Shown here: piece after piece, positions 1 to 7,600 of the stretch | Numbering within the stretch: the stretch's first letter is position 1 | Layout of the letters: each line of letters starts with the position of its first letter | Assembly: GCA_002162915.1 (NCBI GenBank) | Contig: MABB01000121.1 | Coordinates: 1 to 16,608, forward strand | Source of the DNA: Rhodospirillales bacterium 47_12_T64 | GTDB lineage: Bacteria; Pseudomonadota; Alphaproteobacteria; Kiloniellales; Kiloniellaceae | DNA length: 16,608 bases | Reading direction: 5' to 3' | Notes under the pieces: generated by a model | Databases searched by the model: none | What the model was told of the DNA's origin: nothing | Seen by the model: only the letters and a program-made list of their open reading frames with translations | Program-made: the position numbers and the translations under genes

Positions 1-915
1 ATCACAGGTGCTGCGCAGATGGATGGTGCTATTCTTGTTGTTAACGCAGCAGATGGTCCAATGCCACAGACCCGTGAGCACATCTTGCTTGCGCGTCAGG
101 TTGGTGTTCCAGCGCTTGTTGTTTTCCTGAACAAAGTTGATCAGGTTGATGATGAAGAGCTTTTGGAGCTCGTTGAAATGGAAATTCGTGAGCTTCTGTC
201 TTCTTACGACTTCCCGGGCGACGATATTCCAATCGTATCTGGTTCTGCTCTTGCAGCACTTGAAGGTCGTGACGACAACATCGGTAAAGAGAAAATTCTT
301 GAGCTGATGAAAGCTGTTGATGATGCGATCCCACAGCCAGAGCGTCCAGTTGATCAGCCGTTCTTGATGCCTATCGAAGACGTGTTCTCAATTTCCGGTC
401 GTGGTACAGTTGTAACCGGTCGTGTTGAGACAGGTATCGTTAAAGTTGGTGAAGAGATCGAGATCGTTGGTATTCGTGACACTCAGAAAACCACTTGTAC
501 TGGTGTTGAGATGTTCCGTAAGCTTCTTGATCAAGGTCAGGCTGGCGATAACATCGGTGCTCTTATCCGTGGTGTTGGTCGTGAAGACGTTGAGCGTGGT
601 CAGGTTCTTGCGAAGCCCGGAACAATTACACCACACACAACCTTCAAAGCTGAAGCCTACATTCTGACGAAAGAAGAGGGTGGTCGTCACACACCATTCT
701 TCACAAACTATCGTCCACAGTTCTATTTCCGTACAACTGATGTTACCGGTATCGTTACTCTGCCAGAAGGCACAGAAATGGTTATGCCTGGTGATAACAT
801 TGCTATGGACGTTGAACTTATCGCGCCAATCGCGATGACTGATGGTCTGCGTTTTGCGATCCGTGAAGGCGGCCGTACCGTTGGTGCTGGTGTCGTTTCA
901 AGTATCTCAAAATAA
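1..915 (+). CDS. tuf: Elongation factor EF-Tu, 3' part (5' end outside window)
   Basis: EF-Tu is the GTPase that carries aminoacyl-tRNA to the ribosomal A site. The reading frame is open from base 1 and ends at TAA 913-915, giving 304 residues. Aligned by eye to the E. coli protein, the first residue corresponds to about position 93, so roughly 92 N-terminal residues, with the P-loop and switch 1, lie upstream. Visible are [10 protein letters not shown], the guanine-specificity motif NKVD (fragment residues 44-47), the SGSAL G5 element, the domain 2 stretch [14 protein letters not shown], and the domain 3 end [10 protein letters not shown]. The total length would be about 396, normal for the family. 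Downstream come hairpins and tRNA-Trp. A second tuf begins at 16362. The two fragments do not overlap in codons, so their identity cannot be judged here. Confidence 0.98.
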   Translation: MTGAAQMDGAILVVNAADGPMPQTREHILLARQVGVPALVVFLNKVDQVDDEELLELVEMEIRELLSSYDFPGDDIPIVSGSALAALEGRDDNIGKEKILELMKAVDDAIPQPERPVDQPFLMPIEDVFSISGRGTVVTGRVETGIVKVGEEIEIVGIRDTQKTTCTGVEMFRKLLDQGQAGDNIGALIRGVGREDVERGQVLAKPGTITPHTTFKAEAYILTKEEGGRHTPFFTNYRPQFYFRTTDVTGIVTLPEGTEMVMPGDNIAMDVELIAPIAMTDGLRFAIREGGRTVGAGVVSSISK

Positions 916-935
916 AATAAAAAAACGTTGATAGG

Positions 936-994
936 GACGGGGCGTCCTGTTAGAACGCCCCGTCGCCAAGTTAATCCTTTCCGATTCACTTGGC
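936..994 (+). terminator. Two adjacent hairpins after tuf (possible terminator or processing structure)
   Basis: Bases 936-945 pair perfectly with 955-964 (10 bp, mostly G-C, 9-base loop). Immediately after, 965-971 (GCCAAGT) pair with 988-994 (ACTTGGC) around a 16-base loop. No T-run follows either stem; the A/T-rich run lies on the 5' side (911-925). A classical intrinsic terminator is therefore not shown. The first stem is strong enough to stabilise the tuf 3' end or to mark a processing point before the tRNA, which starts 16 bases downstream. Structure is certain by base pairing; function is inferred. Confidence 0.5.
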
Positions 995-1010
995 TAAGAC
1001 GAAAAATTGT

Positions 1011-1086
<76 letters not shown>

Positions 1087-1111
1087 CTTCAAGCTCAGCG
1101 TGTGTTGGGTT

Positions 1112-1163
1112 TTGATATAGTTGGCAGCCCGTTCTTATCACTTGATATAAAACGGTGTATAAC
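1112..1163 (+). promoter_or_regulatory. Candidate promoter region for secE-nusG
   Basis: The 133-base gap between tRNA-Trp and secE contains several sigma-70-like pieces. TTGGCA (1121-1126) is followed by TATAAA (1146-1151) at 19 bases. TTATCA (1135-1140) is followed by TATAAC (1158-1163) at 17 bases. The octamer TTGATATA occurs twice exactly 30 bases apart (1112-1119 and 1142-1149). None is a full consensus, and transcription could instead read through from tRNA-Trp. A small hairpin, GCCCA/TGGGC around TTGG (1184-1197), lies between these elements and the secE ribosome-binding site. Confidence 0.35.
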
Positions 1164-1219
1164 TAAGTAGTTCGTAATGATCCGCCCATTGGTGGGCACT
1201 AAGTCAAAGGCGTTTAAGA

Positions 1220-1417
1220 ATGGCAAAGACCAACCCCGGTCAGCTCATGAAGGAATTCCGTCAGGAACTGAGTAAGGTTACTTGGCCTACCCGTAAGGAA
1301 ACCATGGTTACCACAGGAATGGTATTCGTGATGGTTACCCTAACGGCAATATTTTTCTTTCTCGTCGATCTTGTGCTAAATCAGGGTGTGAAGCTTATTT
1401 TGGGTCTGGGAGGGTAA
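1220..1417 (+). CDS. secE: Preprotein translocase subunit SecE
   Basis: SecE is the small essential membrane subunit of the SecYEG protein-conducting channel, where it clamps SecY. This is the short 65-residue form with a single transmembrane helix, usual outside the enterobacteria. The amphipathic segment before the helix carries the family signature as LSKVTWPTRKE (residues 18-28). The hydrophobic stretch spans about residues 30-53 (MVFVMVTLTAIFFFLVDLVL within it). The start ATG 1220 has AAAGG at 1206-1210, nine bases upstream. The gene is followed after only four bases by nusG, a secE-nusG pairing conserved across bacteria. Confidence 0.96.
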   Translation: MAKTNPGQLMKEFRQELSKVTWPTRKETMVTTGMVFVMVTLTAIFFFLVDLVLNQGVKLILGLGG

Positions 1418-1421
1418 AGTC

Positions 1422-1952
1422 ATGGCTGTGCGTTGGTATGTTATCCATGTGTATTCCGGATTTGAAAAAAAAGTTGCTGAATCTATTCAGGAACAAGCCG
1501 TTAAAAAAGGCATGGCAGATAGTTTTGAACAAGTTCTTGTTCCAACAGAAGAAGTTGTTGAAATGCGCCGTGGCCAGCGTATTAATGCCGAGCGTAAGTT
1601 CTTTCCCGGTTATGTGATGGTCAAGATGGACCTAACTGACGAGAGCTGGCACTTGGTTAAAGATACGCCTAAAGTTACAGGTTTTCTTGGTGGAAAAGGG
1701 CGTCCACTTCCGATATCCGAACGGGAAGCGCAGGCTATGCTGCAGCAGGTCCAAGAAGGTGTCGATCGTCCACGTCCATCTGTTATATTCGAGGTTGGTG
1801 AAACTGTTCGTGTTACTGACGGTCCGTTTGCTTCTTTCAATGGTGTTGTTGAAGATGTTGATGAAGAAAAAGCCCGCCTCAAAGTTGCTGTTTCTATCTT
1901 TGGACGTTCTACTCCCGTTGAGTTGGAGTACGAGCAGGTGGAAAAGCAGTAA
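1422..1952 (+). CDS. nusG: Transcription termination/antitermination factor NusG
   Basis: NusG binds the beta' clamp helices and the beta gate loop of RNA polymerase, suppresses pausing, and links the enzyme to Rho or to ribosomal protein S10. The 176-residue length is normal. The N-terminal NGN domain (about residues 3-115) starts RWYVIHVYSGFEKKV and includes FFPGYVMVKM (60-69). The C-terminal KOW domain (about 125-176) shows VGETVRVTDGPFASFNGVV. The Shine-Dalgarno GGAGGG (1409-1414) lies inside the last codons of secE, and the four-base gap suggests coupled translation. A strong intrinsic terminator follows 22 bases after the stop. Confidence 0.98.
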   Translation: MAVRWYVIHVYSGFEKKVAESIQEQAVKKGMADSFEQVLVPTEEVVEMRRGQRINAERKFFPGYVMVKMDLTDESWHLVKDTPKVTGFLGGKGRPLPISEREAQAMLQQVQEGVDRPRPSVIFEVGETVRVTDGPFASFNGVVEDVDEEKARLKVAVSIFGRSTPVELEYEQVEKQ

Positions 1953-1973
1953 GTAATTTTCTGTTTCGTACGG

Positions 1974-1997
1974 CGGACGCGTTTGCGTCCGTTTTTT
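1974..1997 (+). terminator. Intrinsic terminator after nusG
   Basis: CGGACGC (1974-1980) pairs perfectly with GCGTCCG (1985-1991) around the loop GTTT, followed at once by six T residues (1992-1997). This is the best rho-independent terminator in the window and marks the end of the secE-nusG transcript, at least in part. It lies only 56 bases before rplK. Confidence 0.88.
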
Positions 1998-1998
1998 A

Positions 1999-2031
1999 GT
2001 GCGGTGGGCCTGCCATAGCCATACCGCGCAC
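1999..2031 (+). promoter_or_regulatory. Candidate L1-binding autoregulatory site in the rplK leader
   Basis: After the terminator, GCGGT (2001-2005) pairs with ACCGC (2023-2027), and GGC (2007-2009) pairs with GCC (2018-2020). Between the two helices there is an asymmetric internal loop (G2006 opposite A2021-T2022). The outer stem may extend to 1999 and 2031 with a bulge. The strands GGTGGG and ATACC resemble the L1-binding part of 23S rRNA (helices 76-78), which has GGTGGG opposite AAATACC. L1 is known in E. coli to repress its own mRNA through a site in the rplK leader. The position fits; the match is by memory and eye. Confidence 0.45.
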
Positions 2032-2053
2032 CCATTTTTAAGAGGGTAAATCA

Positions 2054-2482
2054 ATGGCAAAGAAAATCGAAGGCTATATCAAGCTTGAGATCCCTGCCGG
2101 TGCTGCTAATCCATCACCGCCAGTTGGTCCTGCGCTTGGTCAGCGTGGCCTGAATATTATGGAATTCTGTAAAGCATTTAATGCTGCTACTGGTGACATG
2201 GAAAAAAGTACTCCTGTTCCCGTTATCATTACTGCATACAGTGACCGTTCTTTCTCCTTTGTAACCAAGACACCTCCTGCAAGTTATTTCCTTAAGAAGG
2301 CTGCTGGCCTGGCGAAAGGTGCTTCCGAAACAGGTAAGGGTTTTGTTGGTTCTGTAACTATGGATCAAGTTCGTGAGATTGCTCAAACCAAACTGGTTGA
2401 TCTGAACGCTAACGATTTGGATGCTGCGAGCCTAATTATTAAAGGCACAGCGCGCTCCATGGGCTTGGAAGTGAAGGGATAA
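2054..2482 (+). CDS. rplK: 50S ribosomal protein L11
   Basis: L11 binds 23S rRNA at the GTPase-associated centre at the base of the stalk and is needed for factor-dependent GTP hydrolysis and the stringent response. At 142 residues it has the usual length. The N-terminal domain shows the proline-rich element [19 protein letters not shown] (20-38), which includes the linker targeted by thiostrepton in the family. The C-terminal rRNA-binding domain ends [12 protein letters not shown] (131-142). The ATG at 2054 has AGAGGG at 2041-2046, seven bases upstream. rplA follows after four bases, consistent with one rplK-rplA transcript. Confidence 0.98.
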   Translation: MAKKIEGYIKLEIPAGAANPSPPVGPALGQRGLNIMEFCKAFNAATGDMEKSTPVPVIITAYSDRSFSFVTKTPPASYFLKKAAGLAKGASETGKGFVGSVTMDQVREIAQTKLVDLNANDLDAASLIIKGTARSMGLEVKG

Positions 2483-2486
2483 GATC

Positions 2487-3185
2487 ATGGCAAAAAGAGG
2501 TAAGCGTATTAAAGGTGCCTATGAAGGTCTTGATCGCGAAAAATCTTATGGTCTGGCTGAAGCTGTAAAGATCATCAAAGAATCTGGTAAAACAAAGTTT
2601 GACCAGACGCTCGAAATCGCAATGAACCTGGGTGTTGACCCGCGTCATGCCGATCAGATCGTGCGTAACGTTGTTGCTTTGCCACACGGTACTGGTAAAT
2701 CCATTCGTGTTGCTGTTTTTGCTCGTGACGCGAAAGCTGAAGAAGCTAAAGCAGCCGGTGCTGAAATCGTTGGTGCTGAAGATCTGATGGAAAAAATTCA
2801 GGGCGGCGAAATGAATTTCGATCGTGTGATCGCAACTCCTGACATGATGGCAATTGTTGGTCGTCTCGGTAAGGTTCTTGGTCCTCGTGGTCTTATGCCA
2901 AATCCGAAACTCGGTACGGTTACTCCTGACGTGAAGGGTGCTGTTGAAGCAGCTAAATCCGGTCAGGTTGAATTCCGCGCTGAAAAGGCCGGTATTGTTC
3001 ACGCTGGTATTGGTAAATTGAGCTTTGATGAAAATCAGCTTGTTGAGAACGTTCGTGCGTTCGTCGGCGCGATTAACAAAGCCAGACCAACCGGTGCAAA
3101 AGGTACATATGTAAAACGCATTTCGATCTCATCTACGATGGGTCCAAGCGTTAAACTGGAAATTTCTTCAATCGCTGCAGAGTAA
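2487..3185 (+). CDS. rplA: 50S ribosomal protein L1
   Basis: L1 forms the mobile L1 stalk on 23S rRNA, helps release the deacylated tRNA from the E site, and in E. coli represses translation of the rplK-rplA mRNA. The protein has 232 residues, typical for bacteria. It begins [19 protein letters not shown] and carries the diagnostic motif [16 protein letters not shown] (131-146), followed by the conserved alanine/lysine-rich segment. The ATG at 2487 follows the rplK stop by four bases, with AAGGG inside the rplK 3' end as the likely ribosome-binding site. Feedback by L1 could act at the leader structure at 1999-2031. Confidence 0.98.
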   Translation: MAKRGKRIKGAYEGLDREKSYGLAEAVKIIKESGKTKFDQTLEIAMNLGVDPRHADQIVRNVVALPHGTGKSIRVAVFARDAKAEEAKAAGAEIVGAEDLMEKIQGGEMNFDRVIATPDMMAIVGRLGKVLGPRGLMPNPKLGTVTPDVKGAVEAAKSGQVEFRAEKAGIVHAGIGKLSFDENQLVENVRAFVGAINKARPTGAKGTYVKRISISSTMGPSVKLEISSIAAE

Positions 3186-3228
3186 TCTCTGTACGTGAGG
3201 AAATTTTTGGTGTATTAGGGCATCACTC

Positions 3229-3284
3229 AGCGGAGGAATTCGTTCTTCCGCTGTTACTGCAGCAAGATTTTCGGATCTTGTTGC
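3229..3284 (+). promoter_or_regulatory. Two TTCG-loop hairpins between rplA and the L10 leader
   Basis: The first hairpin pairs 3229-3238 with 3243-3252, ten pairs including one G-T, around TTCG. The second pairs 3259-3268 with 3275-3284, ten pairs including one G-T, around a six-base loop that also contains TTCG. Neither has a following T-run, so neither looks like a terminator. They lie within the rplA-rplJ gap but outside the closing stem of the L10 leader. The 3' arm of the first hairpin is also complementary to the rplJ Shine-Dalgarno region (3487-3493). No clear promoter is seen in 3186-3286. Confidence 0.55.
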
Positions 3285-3286
3285 GA

Positions 3287-3412
3287 CCTGTCCAAGACTG
3301 TGGGTGTTTTGCGTAAGTGAGGCTTAAGTCCTTTTGGGGCCTACATAGACGGGAAGCGAGTTGTAGACACATCGGGTCCTCCGGTGTGTAAGGCTTGAAC
3401 TTCCAGGACAGG
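3287..3412 (+). promoter_or_regulatory. L10 leader (autoregulatory mRNA structure for rplJ-rplL)
   Basis: CCTGTCC (3287-3293) pairs with GGACAGG (3406-3412) to close a multi-helix domain of about 126 bases. Inside it a nine-pair hairpin (3367-3375 with 3381-3389) and a five-pair CTACA/TGTAG helix are visible. The strings CCAAGACTGTGGGTG near the 5' strand and GCCTACATAGACGG in the middle match the conserved parts of alphaproteobacterial L10 leaders as I recall them. In E. coli the L10-L7/L12 complex binds such a leader and represses translation of rplJ. Placement directly upstream of rplJ supports the call. Confidence 0.78.
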
Positions 3413-3442
3413 CGAACCGAATCTCTCTAGTGATGAGGGGTT

Positions 3443-3493
3443 CTCGTGCAAATCGATCCGCATTCCATCTGGAACGGATCAAAACGAGCGGAG
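3443..3493 (+). promoter_or_regulatory. Hairpin abutting the rplJ Shine-Dalgarno
   Basis: GATCCG (3455-3460) pairs with CGGATC (3475-3480), continued inward by TTCC/GGAA (3463-3466, 3471-3474) around ATCT. Outward, CTCGT (3443-3447) pairs with ACGAG (3484-3488). The stem therefore ends two bases before GGAG (3490-3493), the ribosome-binding site for GTG 3499. Its location suggests an effect on ribosome access to rplJ, either by hiding or by presenting the site. The pairings are seen; the effect is inferred. Confidence 0.5.
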
Positions 3494-3498
3494 CTACC

Positions 3499-4017
3499 GT
3501 GGATCGTACACAGAAAGAACAGCTCGTCGCTTTCCTTAAGGAAGTCTTCGACGACTCCGGCCTGGTTGTTGTTACTCAACAGTCTGGTCTGACAGTTTCC
3601 GAAGTTTCCGAATTGCGCTCAGGCGCACGGGAAGTTGGCGCTAGCTACAAAGTTGCGAAAAACCGGCTGGCGAAAATTGCTCTTGACGGCACGAAATTTG
3701 AGGCACTGAAGCCACTGTTTACTGGCCCAACAGCTGTTACGACATCTGTTGACCCAATTGCAGCGGCTAAAGTCTGCGTCGAGTTCGCCAAGAAGAACGA
3801 GAAGCTGACTGTTGTCGGTGGTGCGATGGGTGACACAATCCTTGACGCTGATGGCGTTAAGGCTCTTGCATCCCTTCCTTCACTCGACGAATTGCGCGGC
3901 AAACTGGTTGGCCTATTGCAGGCGCCTGCTACGAAAATTGCAGGTGTTACGCAAGCTCCGGCTGGTCAATTGGCCCGCGTATTTGGTGCCTACGGGTCTC
4001 AAGGCGAAGCTGCTTAA
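3499..4017 (+). CDS. rplJ: 50S ribosomal protein L10
   Basis: L10 anchors the L7/L12 dimers to the ribosome, forming the stalk that recruits translation GTPases. I start it at GTG 3499, giving 172 residues beginning MDRTQKEQLVAFLKEVF, which matches the usual alphaproteobacterial N-terminus. GGAG at 3490-3493 lies five bases upstream. An in-frame GTG-ATG at 3430-3435 would add 23 residues that run through the regulatory hairpin and have no family counterpart. The rRNA-binding domain shows SGLTVSEVSELR (29-40) and YKVAKNRLAKIAL (50-62). The C-terminal helix that binds L7/L12 follows PAGQLARVFGAYG. rplL begins 51 bases after the stop. Confidence 0.95.
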   Translation: MDRTQKEQLVAFLKEVFDDSGLVVVTQQSGLTVSEVSELRSGAREVGASYKVAKNRLAKIALDGTKFEALKPLFTGPTAVTTSVDPIAAAKVCVEFAKKNEKLTVVGGAMGDTILDADGVKALASLPSLDELRGKLVGLLQAPATKIAGVTQAPAGQLARVFGAYGSQGEAA

Positions 4018-4067
4018 CGGTTTTGTTAAATTTTCTCTGTTCAAGCCTTTAGAGGATACGAATTATT

Positions 4068-4439
4068 ATGGCTGATCTTGATAAATTGGTTGAAGAACTG
4101 TCTAAACTGACAGTTATGGAAGCCGCTGATCTTTCCAAAAAACTAGAAGAGCACTGGGGTGTTTCCGCTGCTGCTCCTGTTGCTGTTGCTGCTGCCGCTG
4201 GTGATGCCGGTGCTGCTGCTGAAGCGCAGACTGAATTTGATGTTATTCTTGCTTCATTCGGCGAGAAAAAAATCAATGTGATTAAAGAAGTTCGCGGAAT
4301 TACAGGCCTCGGTCTGAAAGAAGCGAAAGACCTCGTTGAAGGCGCACCTAAATCTGTTAAAGAAGGTGCATCTAAAGAGGAAGCTGAAGAAATTAAAACT
4401 AAATTGGAAGCTGCTGGCGCAACTGTAGAAATCAAGTAA
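4068..4439 (+). CDS. rplL: 50S ribosomal protein L7/L12
   Basis: L7/L12 is the multicopy stalk protein that contacts EF-Tu, EF-G and other GTPases. The 123-residue protein shows the N-terminal dimerisation helices (1-31), an alanine-rich flexible hinge (about 33-53), and the globular C-terminal domain (55-123) with [20 protein letters not shown] and [15 protein letters not shown], the factor-binding helices. The ATG at 4068 has AGAGGA at 4051-4056, a rather long 11-base spacing for a protein needed in several copies per ribosome. Codons end mostly in T or A, as in highly expressed neighbours. A long hairpin separates it from rpoB. Confidence 0.98.
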   Translation: MADLDKLVEELSKLTVMEAADLSKKLEEHWGVSAAAPVAVAAAAGDAGAAAEAQTEFDVILASFGEKKINVIKEVRGITGLGLKEAKDLVEGAPKSVKEGASKEEAEEIKTKLEAAGATVEIK

Positions 4440-4467
4440 TCTTGATTTTGCGTCACTACCAGTTTTT

Positions 4468-4517
4468 AGAAAACCCGGCCGGTACACAGTTAACGCTGTG
4501 TGTCGCGCCGGTTTTCT
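4468..4517 (+). promoter_or_regulatory. Long hairpin between rplL and rpoB (attenuator or RNase III-type site)
   Basis: AGAAAACC (4468-4475) pairs with GGTTTTCT (4510-4517). The stem continues, with a single bulge on each side, through GGC/GCC and CGGTACACAG/CTGTGTGTCG, closing on the loop TTAACG: about 21 pairs in all. The 3' arm ends in TTTT, so it could act as a weak terminator; the long duplex is also the kind of substrate RNase III cuts. In E. coli the same gap has a partial terminator and an RNase III site that set the ratio of ribosomal proteins to polymerase subunits. Function here is by analogy. Confidence 0.6.
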
Positions 4518-4600
4518 GCGCCTTTCAGGGGTAAGGTGGAAATTAACCCTCAAACTGGTTCACGGCTTAAAGCTGTTTAACTGGTGATTTAGAATAATAT

Positions 4601-4629
4601 TTGACGTTGGGGAGCCTCCCTTTCGTCAA
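4601..4629 (+). promoter_or_regulatory. Stem-loop just upstream of rpoB
   Basis: TTGACG (4601-4606) pairs with CGTCAA (4624-4629), and inside it GGGA (4610-4613) pairs with TCCC (4617-4620) around GCC, with three unpaired bases on each side between the helices. It lies 28 bases before the rpoB ATG. A TTG in frame at 4601 would lengthen RpoB by 19 residues, but that stretch is this hairpin and has no counterpart in known beta subunits. Confidence 0.45.
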
Positions 4630-4657
4630 CACCCAATGGGACGAGGACGTTACTGAC

Positions 4658-7600
4658 ATGGCGAGATCGTTTACGGGTCGCAAGCGCATTCGCAAGGACT
4701 TCGGGCGTATCACGGAAGTGAGCACTATGCCTAATTTAATCGAAGTCCAGAAAGCTTCTTACGATCAGTTCCTACAGGTAGGCGTTCCTGCTGCTGAGCG
4801 CAAAACTACCGGACTTCAGGAAGTTTTTGAATCAATTTTTTCGATCAAGGATTTTGCTGAAAAGTCTGAACTGCAGTTTCTGCGCTACGAGCTGGAACAA
4901 CCCAAATTTGACGTAGCTGAATGCCAACAACGAGGCATTACCTACGCAGCACCGCTCAAAGTTACTTTGAGGCTTGTAGTTTGGGACGTAGACGAAGATA
5001 CCGGCGCAAGGTCAATCCGTGACATCAAAGAACAAGATGTTTACATGGGTGATCTGCCAATGATGACACGTTATGGTACCTTTGTTGTGAACGGCACCGA
5101 GCGTGTGATCGTTTCTCAGATGCACCGTAGCCCGGGTGTATTCTTTGATCATGATCGTGGTAAAACGCACTCTTCTGGTAAGTTTCTATTTGCTGCTCGC
5201 GTCATTCCTTATCGTGGCTCATGGCTCGATTTGGAATTTGATGCTAAAGATCTGGTCTATGTTCGCATCGATCGTCGTCGCAAACTTCCTGCGACAACTC
5301 TGTTGCTTGCGCTGGATAACGCGGAAACAGCGTTGCGTCGTGCAGAGCTGAGCGAAGCAAATGAGGTTCTTGATCCTCAGGAAGCTCAGGGTATGTCCCC
5401 TGAAGATCTTCTGAATTTCTTCTATGATACTGTTACCTATAAAAAATCAGGTAACGGGTGGATGAGACCATTTGATGCTGATGCCATGAAAGGCATTAAG
5501 CTAACCAATGATCTTGTCGATGCGAAAACTGGTGATGTAGCTGTTGAAGCAGGCACTAAGTTAACTCCGCGCTCTATCCGTAAGCTGGTTGATAATGGTC
5601 TGACGGATATCTTTGTACCTAGCGATGATTTGTTCGGTGCATTTATTGCTAACGATCATATCAATGCATCGACTGGCGAAATTATCTGTGAGGCTGGTGA
5701 GGAAATTACCGAAGAACTTCTCGAAGCTTTTGCGAGTACGGGTCTTTCCGAGATTGACGTTCTAGGTATCGACAACGTTAAAGTCGGCCCTTACATCCGA
5801 AATACTCTTGCCGCCGATAAAAATGCTACGCGTGAAGATGCGTTGTTGGATATCTATCGTGTGATGCGCCCGGGTGAGCCACCGACTCTGGAAGCTGCAG
5901 AGAAGATGTTCCACAGTCTTTTCTTTGATTCTGAGCGGTATGATTTATCGTCTGTTGGTCGCGTTAAAATGAACGCGCGTCTCGAATTTGAGACAGATGA
6001 TCAAATGCGTATCCTTCGTCGTGAAGATATTCTTGCGATTGTGAAAATCCTTTGTGAATTGAAAGATGGCAAGGGTGATATTGACGATATCGATCACCTT
6101 GGTAACCGTCGTGTCCGCTCTGTTGGTGAGTTGATGGAAAATCAGTTCCGTGTGGGTCTTTTGCGTATGGAACGTGCGATCAAAGAACGTATGAGTTCTG
6201 TTGAGATCGATACGGTTATGCCGCATGATTTGATCAATGCGAAACCAGTAGCTGCTGCAATTCGTGAATTCTTCGGTTCATCACAGCTTTCACAGTTTAT
6301 GGATCAGACCAACCCTCTTTCTGAAATCACGCACAAACGTCGTGTTTCAGCATTGGGCCCTGGCGGTTTGACCCGTGAGCGTGCGGGCTTTGAAGTTCGC
6401 GATGTTCACCCAACTCACTATGGTCGTATTTGCCCGATTGAGACACCAGAGGGACCAAATATTGGTTTGATTAACTCTCTGGCGACTTTTGCGCGTGTTA
6501 ATCCTTATGGCTTCATTGAAAGCCCTTATCGTAAAATTGTAGATGGTGTTGTTACTGACAACGTTGTTTATCTAAGCGCGATTGAAGAAGGTCGTTACAC
6601 GATTGCTGAGGCAAACGCCGCATTAAATGATGACAACACCTTCGTTGAAGAATTGATTTCCTGTCGTAAGAATGGTGATTATTTCGTTACGCGTAGCTCT
6701 GAAATCAATTTAATCGATGTTTCACCAAAACAGCTCGTATCTGTTGCTGCTGCTTTGATCCCATTCCTTGAAAACGATGATGCGAACCGTGCTCTTATGG
6801 GCTCGAACATGCAGCGTCAGGCGGTTCCGTTGTTGAAAGCGGAAGCGCCGTTCGTTGGAACGGGTATGGAACCTCGTGTTGCACAGGATTCTGGTGTTTC
6901 AATCTCTGCCCGTCGTGGCGGTGTTGTTGTTCAGGTCGATGCTACGCGTATCGTTGTTCGTGTTCGTGATGACATGTCAACGGGTGAGGGTGCAGTCGAT
7001 ATTTACAACCTATCGAAATTCCAGCGTTCAAACCAAGGCACATGTATCAATCAGCGCCCACTTGTTAAAGTTGGTGACCGTGTTGGTCGTGGTGATATCA
7101 TGGCTGATGGTCCTTCGACGGATCTTGGTGAGCTGGCTCTTGGTCGTAATGTGCTCGTGGCGTTCATGCCATGGAATGGCTACAACTACGAAGATTCGAT
7201 CCTGATCTCTGAACGTATCGTCCGTGATGACGTGTTTACTTCGATCCATATCGAAGCTTATGACGTTATGGCGCGTGATACCAAGCTTGGTCAGGAAGAA
7301 ATCACACGCGATATTCCAAATGTTGGTGAAGATGCGCTTCGTAACCTTGATGAAGCCGGTATGGTTTACATCGGGGCTGAAGTTCTACCTGGTGACATTC
7401 TTGTTGGTAAGGTGACACCTAAGGGCGAATCTCCAATGACACCGGAAGAAAAACTTCTTCGGGCGATCTTTGGTGAGAAAGCTTCTGATGTTCGTGATAC
7501 TTCCTTGCGTGTTCCTCCTGGGGGTATTGGTACTGTTGTTGATGTTCGTGTCTTCTCACGCCGTGGCGTTGAGAAGGATGAGCGTGAACTGGCTATCGAA

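Noticed and set aside
2439..3002. Long minus-strand open frame of 187 codons opposite rplK and rplA.
   Set aside because: It is antisense to two certain genes, its composition (rich in N, T, F, S) is what complementing these codons produces, and it has no recognisable domain.
3430..3498. Upstream in-frame start (GTG-ATG) that would add 23 residues to L10.
   Set aside because: The extension runs through a regulatory hairpin and lacks similarity to known L10 N-termini; GTG 3499 has GGAG at the right distance and gives the usual DRTQK-type start.
4590..4600. TAGAAT / TAATAT as a possible -10 box for a dedicated rpoB promoter.
   Set aside because: No acceptable -35 box lies 16-18 bases upstream; AT-rich hexamers are common in this gap.
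4601..4657. TTG start that would add 19 residues to RpoB.
   Set aside because: The stretch forms a stem-loop and is not found in beta subunits; ATG 4658 gives the conserved SFTGRKR start and has GAGGA upstream.
5516..5698. Two related units in the RpoB insert as a possible novel internal duplication.
   Set aside because: The same two-unit pattern, including STGEL-type strings, is present in other beta subunits such as that of E. coli, so it is an old family feature.
6269..6352. Possible rifampicin-resistance changes in rpoB, and streptomycin-resistance changes in rpsL.
   Set aside because: Key positions are wild type (Q546, D549, H559, S564 in RpoB; K43 and K88 in S12); the T-N-P variant is usual in alphaproteobacteria.
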